This document shows, one piece after another, positions 27,710-36,340 of a DNA stretch of 42,500 nucleotides. Both the position numbers and the translations under genes were made by a program. Within the stretch, counting starts at the first letter, position 1. Each line of letters opens with the position of its first letter. The notes beneath the pieces are model-generated. The model worked only from the letters and a program-made list of their open reading frames with translations. It was not told where the DNA came from and did not search any database. The DNA lies in assembly GCA_905221605.1 (NCBI GenBank), contig CAJNDS010002301.1, positions 1,243,192 through 1,285,691 of the forward strand, given 5' to 3'. Origin of the DNA: Symbiodinium natans. Taxonomy: Eukaryota; Sar; Dinophyceae; Suessiales; Symbiodiniaceae.

Positions 27710-29410
27710 ATGAAGCCAGAGGGAGAGGGTTCTGCCACCAAGCGCGCGACTCAGGCACGGATGTGGCTGTCCAAGGACCCCTCTGCTGCGCATGAACACC
27801 ACTGGTTTTCTCGTTTTTTGTGTTCCTTTGTTTTTTTTTTTTTTTTTATTTTTTTTAAGGTTTTAGGCTCCGTACTCAGCTTTGCGATTAGTAGCAGAAA
27901 TGGCAATGAGTTCGGAGATTAGTAGTAGAAATGGCCATGCGTTCGGAAACCAACATTTACAGCAAGAGGGCTACCAGCCCAAAACCTTCTGCCCCAAGCT
28001 CCCAACTCTTCAAGCTCTCCTGAAGCCCCAAAGTTGTCCATTAGAAGCCCTGCGCACGAAAGCCTAGACCCTAGCCCTCGACCCAAACCCTCCATACGTC
28101 AAGGCCCTGTACCTGTCTTTCGGGCCAGGAAGTTATGGATGACTCGAACCGCAGTTTCATCATGAGTGATGCCAAGGCTCCCTGGGTTTAGCGATCCCCC
28201 GCATAGTGATTGTTCCTCTTATATGCACGGTACCGCATGAAGAAAAGCCATAAGATGGGGTCATGGGGTTATCCGAAATTAGGTCTACTCTTTGGGGGTC
28301 TATATTAGGGGTCCCCTCTTTTCGTAAACCCCCATATGAAGAAAGCCGAACACCCAAGCCGGTATGGGAGAACAACCCCCAACCGATGCATCGCTTCCCA
28401 CAAGGCAAAAAGGCTCACCCACCCGATAAGGCCAAACGCTGACCCTGAACTAACCCTGCCTGAACCTGTCGACGCTTGCCCGAAGCCGTTTTGGGGATCT
28501 GGACAAAGACAGAATTCAGCTCATGATGAAGACAGCTGACAAAGCCCTGACGACACCACAGCTCAGATTCAGAAGCCCTAAACCCTAAGCCCGAAACCCT
28601 GCAGGGTCCACGAAGGCGAGCCCTGATCCCAAACCTCTCACTTCTCAACCAGGGACGCCTCTCTCGCACATCAGATCCTGGTGAGGCGCTTGCGTGGGGT
28701 GAGGAGGAAATTCTTCCGGCTCGGCGCTAGATCGCTAACCTCTCCTACCCAAAGGGCTCATGTACCCAGTAGATGTGAGGTCTGTGTAGTCAGTGCTCCA
28801 TTTCCTGTAAAGATACCTGGATCTTTGACGTAAGTGAATGGTTGCAGGCTCCCTGCTATCAAAGGAACATGAGGGCCCAACGATTTCGGGTTTAGGGTCT
28901 AGTGCTATTAGGATTTGGGTTTAGGGCTATAGGGTTTAGGGTTTATAGGTCTATTAGGGTTTAGGGTGGTCGTTCGGGGCGGCCCTGCCACCTGCCACAT
29001 GCGTAGACAGTCTTCGAACCACAACTTTTGGTGAGTTGCACAGAGCGCTTTTCACTTTAAAGATAAGGTGTTTCCGAAAATAGGGGTACCCTTTTTGGTA
29101 TAAAAGGGGTACCTCTATCTTGGGAAATGCCCACATGGCGGCTTCCCCTTCTCGTGCAAGTCTACACCCCGAATCCACCCTCTAAATGCGGAGGAGGCCA
29201 GGCACTGAAGGAACTCGAGGCTTCAGGGTTTAGAGTTTAGGGTTTAGGGTTTAGGGTTTAGGCGTCTGGGCCCATGGGAAAGCGTAAGACCCCATCCACT
29301 GGCAGACTTTACTCCAACTACAGAACATACAGGCTTGAACCCACCCCATCTCTCGCAGAATTAAGCCCTAGACTTCTCTTTCGCTCTTGTCTCGCTCTAA
29401 CTCTCTCTGC

Positions 29411-29441
<31 letters not shown>

Positions 29442-29620
29442 TCCCTAAACCCTAAACCCTAAACCCTAAACCCTAAACCCTAAATAACCCTATCATCTCG
29501 ATCTAGCTAAGCAAAGTTGCTGCAATACCTACGGCGCGGCAGGGGCCCAGCACCCTGAGCCCGAGTCGGTCCGTCGATGCTGGGTCTGCGCCTGGCGATG
29601 CCCGCACCCCTGAAGGGTTT
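27710..29620 (+). CDS. candidate plus-strand gene, unassigned exon chain
   Basis: A run of islands with good codon bias: 27710-27815 from an ATG (GSATKRATQARMWLSKDPS); 28129-28176, exactly 16 codons between GGCCAG| and a GC donor (EVMDDSNRSFIMSDAK); about 28459-28571 (FGDLDKDRIQLMMKTADK, an EF-hand-like DxDxD spacing); about 28652-28830 (ILVRRLRGVRRKFFRLGA); about 28845-28888 after TTGCAG; 29151-29225 (GGGQALKELEASG); and about 29550-29615 (a Ser/Pro-rich linker). The EF-hand hint is a single half motif and is not a call. Order and strand agree, but phase continuity was not established and more than one gene may be present. Confidence 0.4.
28250..28345. mobile_element. family E element
   Basis: GGGGTTATCCGAAATTAGG ... 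GTCCCCTC...CGTAAACCCCCATATGAAG. It shares layout and the right end CGTAAACC(C/T)CCATAT with the copy at 33277-33365. Confidence 0.62.
28868..28972 (+). repeat. degenerate TTTAGGG array
   Basis: About nine widely spaced units with TCTAGTG and TATTAGG interruptions. Confidence 0.8.
29063..29130. mobile_element. family E element, short copy
   Basis: TTTCCGAAAATAGGGGTACCC and GGGGTACCTCTATCTTGGGAAA are inverted around a GTATAAAAG centre. Confidence 0.6.
29440..29486 (-). repeat. CCCTAAA array after a CT microsatellite
   Basis: Six units, preceded by (CT)n at 29401-29438. A TTTAGGG array of about nine units is at 29617-29685. Confidence 0.92.
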
Positions 29621-29699
29621 AGGGTTTAAGGTTTAGGGTTTAGGGTGTAGGGTTTAGGGTTTAGGGTTTAGGGTTTAGGGTATACAAGTATACACTCGG

Positions 29700-29890
29700 G
29701 TTAAGACTTTTTCGGCAAATGACCTTACCCTAACTAGGTAGGCCCTAGGGATATGTTACCTTTTCCCTTGTTGGGCCTAAGAGGATCTTTACATTTTCCC
29801 TCATTTTGTTTAAGAGGATCATGTTCATCCTAAACCCTGAACCCATGAACAATTTTTTCCGGCGGTTCTGGAAGGGCCATCAGGGTAAGG
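29700..29890. mobile_element. family H element, copy 1
   Basis: TGTTTAAGAGGATCATGTTCAT, TTTTTTCCGGCGGTTCT and AAGGGCCATCA recur in the same order at 41836-41925. A CCCTAAACCCTGAA insert splits this copy. Confidence 0.62.
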
Positions 29891-29987
29891 CTGTTCCAAC
29901 TTTTTGGGGTTTACTGTATTCTAGTCTATAATTCTAAAGGGACCATAAGGGAATCATATCAGTACTCAGTACCCCATATTAGTAGCT

Positions 29988-30626
29988 CTAGGGCCGAAGT
30001 ATATGCTCTGCCGGTACATGCGTCTCGGCCCTCGGGGTTACAGTCGTGGCCGGGAGGAGGCAAGCTCTACAAACCTCGGTATGCCCTGCTTCAGAAGTGT
30101 CGAGTACTTGGAGGTTCATGGGTACTTTCACCTCCAGAGAAAAGTCTACATGCAACCTCTTGGGGGGGTTATAAGTGCAGTTATAATTGGGGTTATAAGT
30201 ACCACTGAATCCCTGAACCTCCAAGTAGAGTCCCTTAGTTGCCCTTGTAAGATCCCTCATTGCTGCTTTCTCTGTTTCCTGCACGAACTTTCGCAACGAA
30301 TGTTGCAAACCTCATATACCCCAGGGCCTGTCACTCTTGCCGCCGAGCTCGCCTTCTGCCATAAAGCCGAAACCCTAAACCCTGAACCCTGAACCCTGAA
30401 CCCTGAAGCCGAACCTTCCCCTCATGGCATGCCGCGCATTTTGGGGTCGTGGGGTCAGAGCTGGGACCCCGAGAGTCAGCAAGCTGAAGAGGAAGCGAAC
30501 CCTCTAAACCCTAAACCCTAAACCCTAAACCCCAAACCCTAAACCCTAAACCCTAAACCTCCCTCCGAGCTGAACCGAAGTTGAGGTCGGCCAGCTGGAC
30601 GGTGATCAGCAGCCAGCCCATGTAAC
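29988..30626 (-). CDS. unassigned minus-strand gene interrupted by an inverted-repeat element
   Basis: Exons read on the minus strand: 30626-30576 after GCTCAG (YMGWLLITVQLADLNF, membrane-like); a less certain segment around 30500-30410 (FLFSLLTLGVPAL); 30278-30228 after GTGCAG (ETEKAAMRDLTRATKGL, 17 codons); and 30104-29988 (LDTSEAGHTEVCRACLL, then HVPAEHILRP and TAG). Between the last two lies a 123-bp family B element, exactly 41 codons long and open in the same frame, so it may be an intron or may be translated. No family recognised; the hydrophobic first segments suggest a membrane protein. Confidence 0.48.
30105..30227. mobile_element. family B element, copy 2, within a coding frame
   Basis: Terminal inverted repeats TACTTGGAGGTTCA and TGAACCTCCAAGTA, flanked by GAG on both sides (a possible 3-bp target duplication). 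Length 123 bp; open on both strands. Confidence 0.85.
30500..30562 (-). repeat. CCCTAAA array
   Basis: About eight units between two minus-strand exon candidates. A CCCTGAA run (30370-30412) lies beside it. Confidence 0.92.
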
Positions 30627-30645
30627 CTGAGCTTCGGCGCGTAGG

Positions 30646-30814
30646 TCTAGGGGTCGGAATAATTGCCAAGGGTTTAGGGTTTAGGGTTTAGGGTTTAGGG
30701 TTTAGGGTTTAGGGTTTAGGGGAATAGTTTCTAATCGTGTTCCCTTATATACGCCCTTTCTGCTTATTCTTAAGAACCCCCAAAACCCTGTTCTAGTGAT
30801 TAAGGCCCCTATAT
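30646..30814 (+). mobile_element. family C element, copy 3, split by a TTTAGGG array
   Basis: The left end CTAGGGGTCGGAATAATTG and right part CAAAACCCTGTTCTAGTGAT...AAGGCCCCTATAT match the other copies. Between them an eight-unit TTTAGGG array (30670-30722) is inserted. Confidence 0.75.
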
Positions 30815-30885
30815 TGGGTATGTGGCAGGTGCGCCACAAAAATTACGCTCCCCCCAGTCTCACATTTTGCTGGTTCCATCGTCAG

Positions 30886-31246
30886 TGCATGGCACGACGC
30901 TCTGCGTTCTCGCTATGTGGCAGAGCCTTTTCAGCACACCTGTGGCATTCACCCGAAAAAAAGCGGTGCCGTAGGATGTATTGTGGATGTGGGCTCCGGG
31001 AATTCGATGTTTTCGCATCTGTTGCTGAGGCCGGCATCTGGACACCGATAGTTCACTGGTTCTGTTGTTTTGACTCCTTATTCTCAAAACCAAGGTGGCG
31101 CTCGCACAGCATCACAGACCGCGAGAGCGAGATAGAGAGAAAGTGTCAGAAATCGTGAACACCACGTCCGCAAGTGCAGGAGCACCTGGCAAGGTGAACG
31201 AGAGCAACAGTAGCCATAGTCGATCGTATGGCATGGTCACTCATCG
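30886..31246 (+). CDS. class I SAM methyltransferase-like exon pair
   Basis: Exon 30886-31029 (acceptor GTCAG, GC donor) reads AWHDALRSRYVAEPFQ and then GAVGCIVDVGSGNSMFSHLL. The string VDVGSGNS is a good match to motif I, the SAM-binding glycine loop of class I methyltransferases; GNS is typical of the METTL13/eEF1A-lysine-methyltransferase group, though the assignment to that group is weak. A possible second exon, 31094-31246 after CCAAG, reads VALAQHHRPRERDREK and ends in TGA with a Ser-rich tail. The pair would be too short for a whole enzyme, so exons are missing or the second one is wrong. A family C element lies on each side. Another open plus frame (Cys/Arg-rich) overlaps and is less likely. 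Confidence 0.45.
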
Positions 31247-31253
31247 TTGAGTC

Positions 31254-31362
31254 TCCTCTAGGGGTCGGAATAACTACTAAAAGTAGGTCCCTTTTATAAG
31301 TGCACCCTAATAAGCTGCAAAGCCCTATTCTAATTCTTCAGGCCCCTATATTACTCTAGCGC
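31254..31362 (+). mobile_element. family C element, copy 4
   Basis: CTAGGGGTCGGAATAACTACT ... AAAGCCCTATTCTAATTCTTCAGGCCCCTATATT. It starts eight bases after the methyltransferase-like stop codon. Confidence 0.78.
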
Positions 31363-31621
31363 ACAGGAATCCTAGATGACCGCACTGGCCACCCAAGGGG
31401 ATCCTTGCTCTTCTCTGCAACTCCAAAGCCGTGCAAGGTTGAAACCCTCAACCCTACTAAGCCCCAAGCCAGGGCTAGGTTTGAACAGAGTTTTTTTTAA
31501 ATTTCATTACCCTGAATCCCTATATAATCCTGGTAAAGCCATAAAGATCTAAGTTTTGTAGGGCCCTCCCAGGCCCCAAACCTACCCCAGAAACTAAGAA
31601 CTCAACAACCCTGATGCCCCC

Positions 31622-31729
31622 ATGCCCCTTTCTTACGTGGGCATTTGCGGCTCGGAAGACGGCGCCCCTTGTGACGGGCGTCCCGACACAACGCTCGGCC
31701 CGGCGGCAGCCTCGAGGGGCCGCGGGTTT
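31622..31729 (+). CDS. candidate first exon
   Basis: ATG 31622, MPLSYVGICGSEDGAPCDG then a Thr/Ala/Arg-rich stretch, open to the array at 31727. Very GC-rich third positions. No family recognised. Confidence 0.33.
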
Positions 31730-31830
31730 TAGGGTTTAGGGTTTAGGGTTTAGGGTTTAGGGTTTAGGGTTTGAGGTTTGGGGTTTGCGGTTGAAACCTT
31801 GGGGTTTAGGGCTTGGAGTTTAGGAAACCC
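31727..31830 (+). repeat. TTTAGGG array, degenerate to the right
   Basis: About twelve units. Confidence 0.9.
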
Positions 31831-32056
31831 TGCAAGTGCACAAGTTACACAGACCTCCGGCAAAATATGAAGCGACTTGGGGCATGGTAGGTCGTTCTTG
31901 GGCTCAGGCAGGCTTTGAGGTGTGCGCCTTTTTCCCAACAGCAGAAGTCTAGAGTTCTGCTTTAGGTTTGGGTATCGGGTTCAGGGGAACTGCAGTCTCT
32001 GCGGTGTCCAGGCAAGAAGTATTGTCCGCGGAAAGCTCGCGGGGCCTTTGGGTTCA

Positions 32057-32157
32057 GGCCCTAAACCCTAACCCTAAACCCCAAACCCTAAACCCTAAAC
32101 CCTATATAAACCCTGAACCCGAAACCCTAAACCCTAAACCCTAAACCCGAACCCTAC
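32057..32157 (-). repeat. CCCTAAA array
   Basis: About twelve units with CCCTATATAAA, CCCGAAA and CCCTGAA variants. A TTTAGGG array (32262-32330, about nine units) follows, only 7 bp downstream of the minus-strand exon end at 32338. Confidence 0.92.
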
Positions 32158-32337
32158 ATTTTTGGACTGTTGCGTGGAGGGTCTGGGTTCGGATCTGGGG
32201 CAGAGCCGGTGCCACCCCTTGGCTGAGGTTTTAGAAACAGGGCCAGGGCCGGAAGCTGAGGGGTTTAGGGTTTGGGGTTTAGGGTTTAGGGTTTGGGGTT
32301 TAGGGTTTAGGGTTTAGGGTTTAGGGTTGAAGGGCAC

Positions 32338-33187
32338 CTTGAGGTATTGTGGTGCAGGATACCACTCCTCATTCTTGCGAGAGGTGGGGATGTGTTGCTC
32401 CCCGGTGTTCTCATGCCGTAACCGTTCCAGAATGCCAAGAGGCAACTGAGCTTTTTGACCCTAAACCCTAAACCCTAAACCCTAAAGGTTGTTTGCAAGC
32501 CTTCATTCAGCCAGTTGAGACCGCAGTTGGGCGCTTCTGTGCCGTCATTCGCAGTTGTACATGCATATAGACATGCGCACATAACAATACTGTATGTATG
32601 ATAAACTATTTATATTGTATATGAATAGCTTGTCATAAATATAGTATTGTCATGTGTATATATATATACACACCTCCATCTGACCGATGCACCGCCCTGA
32701 AGTCCATATCATTCTGAGCCCATGGGCTTTAAGCCTGGCATGGAGAATCTTCAGGCTGAACCACCCAGTCCGAACTTCTTGCAATGAGGTGGGGAGAGGT
32801 GTGTACATAGTCACGTCGAGATGACATCCCTTCCAGATGACATGGTCCCAGTCTGAGCTGCTCAGTGAATGAGGTATGCATGCTCCTATCGTTGCAGGTT
32901 GCTAGAATCGCGTATGCACCACTTTGAAAGCCAGCAGGGGTTTGCAGGCTACCGAACGATCTTCTATTCTGCATTTTGCTATGGTGCTTGGCAGCTCTGC
33001 AGTGTGTCCTGCCTCGAAGAACACACCGGGGCCAGCTCTCTCAACTACAGGGTCCTTATTTTTAGGGAGCTCCCCGCGAAGTACTAAATTGTTATCTAGA
33101 TAGGTTCGTGTTGATTCGAAGAATTCTGGCGCGAGCTGCACGTCTCCGTTGCTGAGCCGAGGTTGCCTCCGACCTCACCTCGGCCAT
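32338..33187 (-). CDS. unassigned minus-strand gene, three to four well-resolved exons
   Basis: Exons: 33135 or 33151 to 32910; 32852-32674; 32445-32338. A possible first exon starts at ATG 33187 (MAE, in AGCACAATGGCC). The main exons read LAPEFFESTRTYLDNN, GELPKNKDPVVERAG, FFEAGHTAELPSTIAK; then HWDHVIWKGCHLDVTMY, LKILHARLKAHGLRMIW; then GILERLRHENTGEQH and NEEWYPAPQYLK. Phases fit at both internal junctions: a 57-nt GA-AG intron (32853-32909) and a 228-nt GT-AG intron (32446-32673) holding a TA microsatellite and CCCTAAA repeats. The last exon ends at a GT donor, so the gene continues left of 32338. No family was recognised. Plus-strand frames through the same DNA are poorer. Confidence 0.7.
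32560..32673. repeat. AT-rich tract with TA microsatellite
   Basis: ATACTGTATGTATG and ATATAGTATTGTCATG give a loose inverted repeat, ending in (TA)n. It lies inside the second intron of the minus-strand gene. Confidence 0.75.
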
Positions 33188-33207
33188 TGTGCTGGCTGGC
33201 GTGAGAC

Positions 33208-35931
33208 ATGAGGCGCCGAGCCCGCAGCTATCAGCGTCGTCTCGCCTGTGCCCTGTGCGACATGCCTCGCATCTGGGGGGGTTTCCGAAATGATACCTTC
33301 TTGGGGTCCTTATTCTAAGGGGTCCGAGTATTTGTGGGTCTCCCCCATTCTCGTAAACCTCCATATCCTACAAGCAGAAGCAATTTCAGGAGGGGATCTG
33401 CTCTCACATCTCCCCGTACCCGAAAAACCCGCAGCCCTGTATCCTAGAGTTACCCTGACTGCAAGAGGAGACAATCGCAGCCTTCGATGATGGCCCCAAG
33501 AGACGGTCGAGATGGTCAGAATGTAAGGCCAAGCTCTTTCATTTGGGTTGAGGTTTAGGCTTCAGGGCTGGTGCTTGGGTTCAAGCTTCAGTATTCAGGA
33601 GTCGGGATTGAAGGTTCACTCCCATGCAGGGTTCTGCGTTCCACTACGAGAGTTTCGCCAGAGTTGCGCATAGACAGGTTTGCATGAGGGTTCTGTCATT
33701 TCGACGCGAACCCACCCATGTTGTCCTGACCAACCCCCCTCTCCTGAGTCCTACGATATGTTGAGTGGCCCTCCTCGAGTCAAGGTGCCCTTGGCACGTA
33801 CCCTAAACCCTAAACCCTAAACCTTAGCACTGCACGCTACCTCGGTTCCGTGGAGTTTAAAGCTTTAGAGCTGCGAATCCTAGAGGGTCTTCGGACATCC
33901 TATTGACCTTCCTGACTCCTTTCTGCCTTACGCTATACTTCCAGGGACCTAATCATTGAGTCCTTAAGGGTTCTAGTAACCTAACTAAACCCTAAACCCG
34001 AATTAGGGTTTAAACCCTAAACCCCCTATATTCGGCCCCTGGAAGTACAGGGTTGTTGCATAGCCCTCCTTCATCACTCTGCTGCCGAGCCTGTACCCTT
34101 GAAGTGCAAGGACATTGCGCCCAAGAAGCACTCAACCTTGTAAACCCTAAACTTAAACCCTAAGACCCGAAGCCTAAAGCCTAAACCCTCAACCCTAAAC
34201 CCTAAACCCTAAACCCTGCGCATTGACAGCAACAACTCCACCGTGGCTGCCGTGCAGGTAGCAAAGAAGGGCAAGCGATGGGGCCTGCCCGATGACAAGC
34301 CGTGCTCCAGATCGCAAAGGTTAAGTGCTTAGGGGGTTTAGGGTTTAGGGTTTAGGGTTTAGGGTTTAGGGTTTAGGGTTTAGGGGGTCTTGGTAGCCCA
34401 GTGGTAACCTTTACCCTTTTGTTTTTTGTTTTATGGGTTCCCTTATAAAAGAACCAACCCAAGAAAGGGTGCCCTTATCATAATATGGTTGCTGGGCTAC
34501 CAAGGGGGTCTGAAGTGGAGTGTGCAGAATCGATTCTTCACGGTTTTTCCTGGGCAGCAGCGACTTGATGTCTCCTGAGTCGTCCCGGTGTCCAAAAAAA
34601 AACCACCCTGTACTGGAACGAGGCAAACTCTTTCTTGTGGTGGTTGTGCCTGAGAGGTGCCTTTAGCCAGGAATTAAAGCCGCAGTTGCGGGGCTTGCAG
34701 ATATCTTCGCCTGCTCGATTGTCGCTGAAAGTGTCCCTTCAATTTCGGGACAGTGGTCTTCAGGTACAAGCCTTTGAGCTATGTGGACTTGCCAATGGGA
34801 CTCTCCGAGAAGGCGCGCAATCGGTGAAGTTTCGGTCATCTCCATTGTCACCTACGCTCTACCCCCCCCCCCCTGCCCGAAATCCCCCGTTGCGTGAGAC
34901 ACCTGTTGGGTCGAGGGGGATATAAACTTTGCAGCTTTGCTGAAAGTGGCAGAGGCATCCTACAGGCAAAGAGAAACACCCCTGTGGAAACATGTCTACC
35001 CCTGGCACCCTAGCATGATTCATATGAATGACAGCTGTCCATGCTCTTACCCGACGCAGGAGATTGACCAGTTTCTCCGAGAGCAGCGATTAGAAGATCT
35101 CCACAGGAAGATCCAGGCATTTGGGACAGGGTGGAAACCCCGAATAACCAACAACCACCAAACCCCTGGGACGCTAAAATCAAAAACCCAATTTTAATCC
35201 GAGACTCTACCCCCTAAACCCTAAACCATTTCGTGGTCTTGTCGAACTTAGCTTCTGGAAGGGCTTAAGAGTCTCGGAGACTGCGCCTGATTGCTCTGAT
35301 TTTCGCCCCTGGCACCTTTGTTATCTTGTAGGAGATTCCAAAGCGTTCGGATCAGCAGAACTTCTAGAATCTTAAACACAAGCTGTTTCTTTGGTATTGC
35401 ATTGTTTTTGTAGTGTTACAAAAGTTCAGGTTTGGGTTTTTAGGGTATAGGATGTCAGAACACCTGTGTGACGCCAGCATGACCTTCGAACTCAAGGACC
35501 CTTCGCGTAGCCTCTACATGGACTGGAATGCTGGTCTTGTGAATTTCGCGCTGCCGTGCACATGGAAGCGTGCGGAGGAATGAAGGATCTTTTAGTGAGT
35601 AGGCTTGCAGCTATAGGTTCCCTAAACCCTAACACCTCAAACCCAAAACTATAGGGCTTACAGTTACAAGGTTCAAAGAAAGGGCTTTCGAGCGAGAATC
35701 CAAAAAACTTGTCTTCTGGCCTCCAGGCACATGAGCTGGAAGATGTAGATCCGGACATTCGGCCCGGGTCTTTGATATCTCTTGTATTTGGGGCAGCCGG
35801 ATTAAGGGTTTACCTAAACCCTAAACCCTGAACCCCAGAAATTTCAAACCCCAAACAGGGATGTAGGGAGATTTTGGGTGTTGGGGCCCCTGGAAACTGG
35901 GAGGTTGAACGGCAGGCCATTACTTGCTGCA
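33208..35931 (+). CDS. candidate plus-strand gene, exon chain, unassigned
   Basis: Islands in order: 33208-33276 from ATG (SYQRRLACALCDMPRIW); 33375-33458 after TACAAG (KQKQFQEGICSHISPYP); 33630-33764 after TGCAG, exactly 45 codons to TGA (FHYESFARVAHRQVC, SFRREPTHVVLTNPP); 33827-33906 (ARYLGSVEFKALELRIL); 34083-34139 (LKCKDIAPKKHST); 34229-34325 (STVAAVQVAKKGKRWG); 34505-34565; 34665-34850 (LQFRDSGLQVQAFELCG); 34932-35150 (EIDQFLREQRLEDLHRKI); 35452-35583 (MTFELKDPSRSLYMDW); about 35730-35810 (HELEDVDPDIRPGSLIS); 35890-35931 to TAG (VERQAITCCKP). Most have good codon bias and AG acceptors, but several carry in-frame stops at their ends, so they may represent more than one gene. No family recognised. 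A family E element separates the first two islands. Confidence 0.42.
33277..33368. mobile_element. family E element in intron position
   Basis: GGGGTTTCCGAAATGATACC ... CGTAAACCTCCATATCC. It starts directly at the end of the candidate exon 33208-33276 and stops a few bases before the next candidate exon at 33375. Confidence 0.65.
33943..34050. mobile_element. inverted-repeat segment with opposed telomere-like repeats
   Basis: TATACTTCCAGGGACC and GGCCCCTGGAAGTA are inverted ends about 80 bp apart. In between, CCCTAAACCCGAATTAGGGTTTAAACCCTAAAC is made of three opposed telomere-like runs (each named run is short; the whole spans 33989-34022). Confidence 0.65.
34140..34222 (-). repeat. CCCTAAA array
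   Basis: About nine degenerate units, between two candidate exons. Confidence 0.88.
34333..34386 (+). repeat. TTTAGGG array
   Basis: Seven units, abutting the family A element on its right. The second family A copy (41719) also has a TTTAGGG array directly to its left. Confidence 0.93.
34389..34504. mobile_element. family A element, copy 1 (MITE-like)
   Basis: Terminal inverted repeats CTTGGTAGCCCAG and CTGGGCTACCAAG, 13 of 13 matching, 116 bp, flanked by GGGGT on both sides (possible 5-bp target duplication). No ORF. Confidence 0.9.
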
Positions 35932-36129
35932 AGCCTGTCTAGAGCCATCGAGTTCAGAGTCTGCATGGTTTAGGGTTTAGGGTTTAGGGTTGAGGGTTTT
36001 AGGGGCATAAAACATTAGGGAGAGGGTTTATGTGTTCCGGTTTTCTCGGGGATTGCAGGGCGTACACCGGCCGATGACGGTGTGTAGGATTGGGAACTCG
36101 AGGGCTTCATGATCTGTTTGTGGGGTTCT

Positions 36130-36300
36130 CAAGGGAGGGTTCAAGGGGGGTAGGTACCTCGGGAGCCTTAGGGAGTAGTGCGGAGTAGTATAGGGAACCT
36201 TGGGCTACATACCCGCCTTAAGAACCCGCCTCCCTAAAGAACCCCATAATTAACTTTCTTAGCCCCTAAACCAACCCTAAACCCTACTTGGAACCCCCCT
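36130..36300. other. unassigned spacer upstream of the first visible SF1 exon
   Basis: Contains GGTACC and AGCCTTAGGG fragments and short CCCTAAA runs. No convincing exon. Confidence 0.4.
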
Positions 36301-36340
36301 GAAGAACCCTGAAATTTCATGAAAGATGTCCCGAGCCCAG

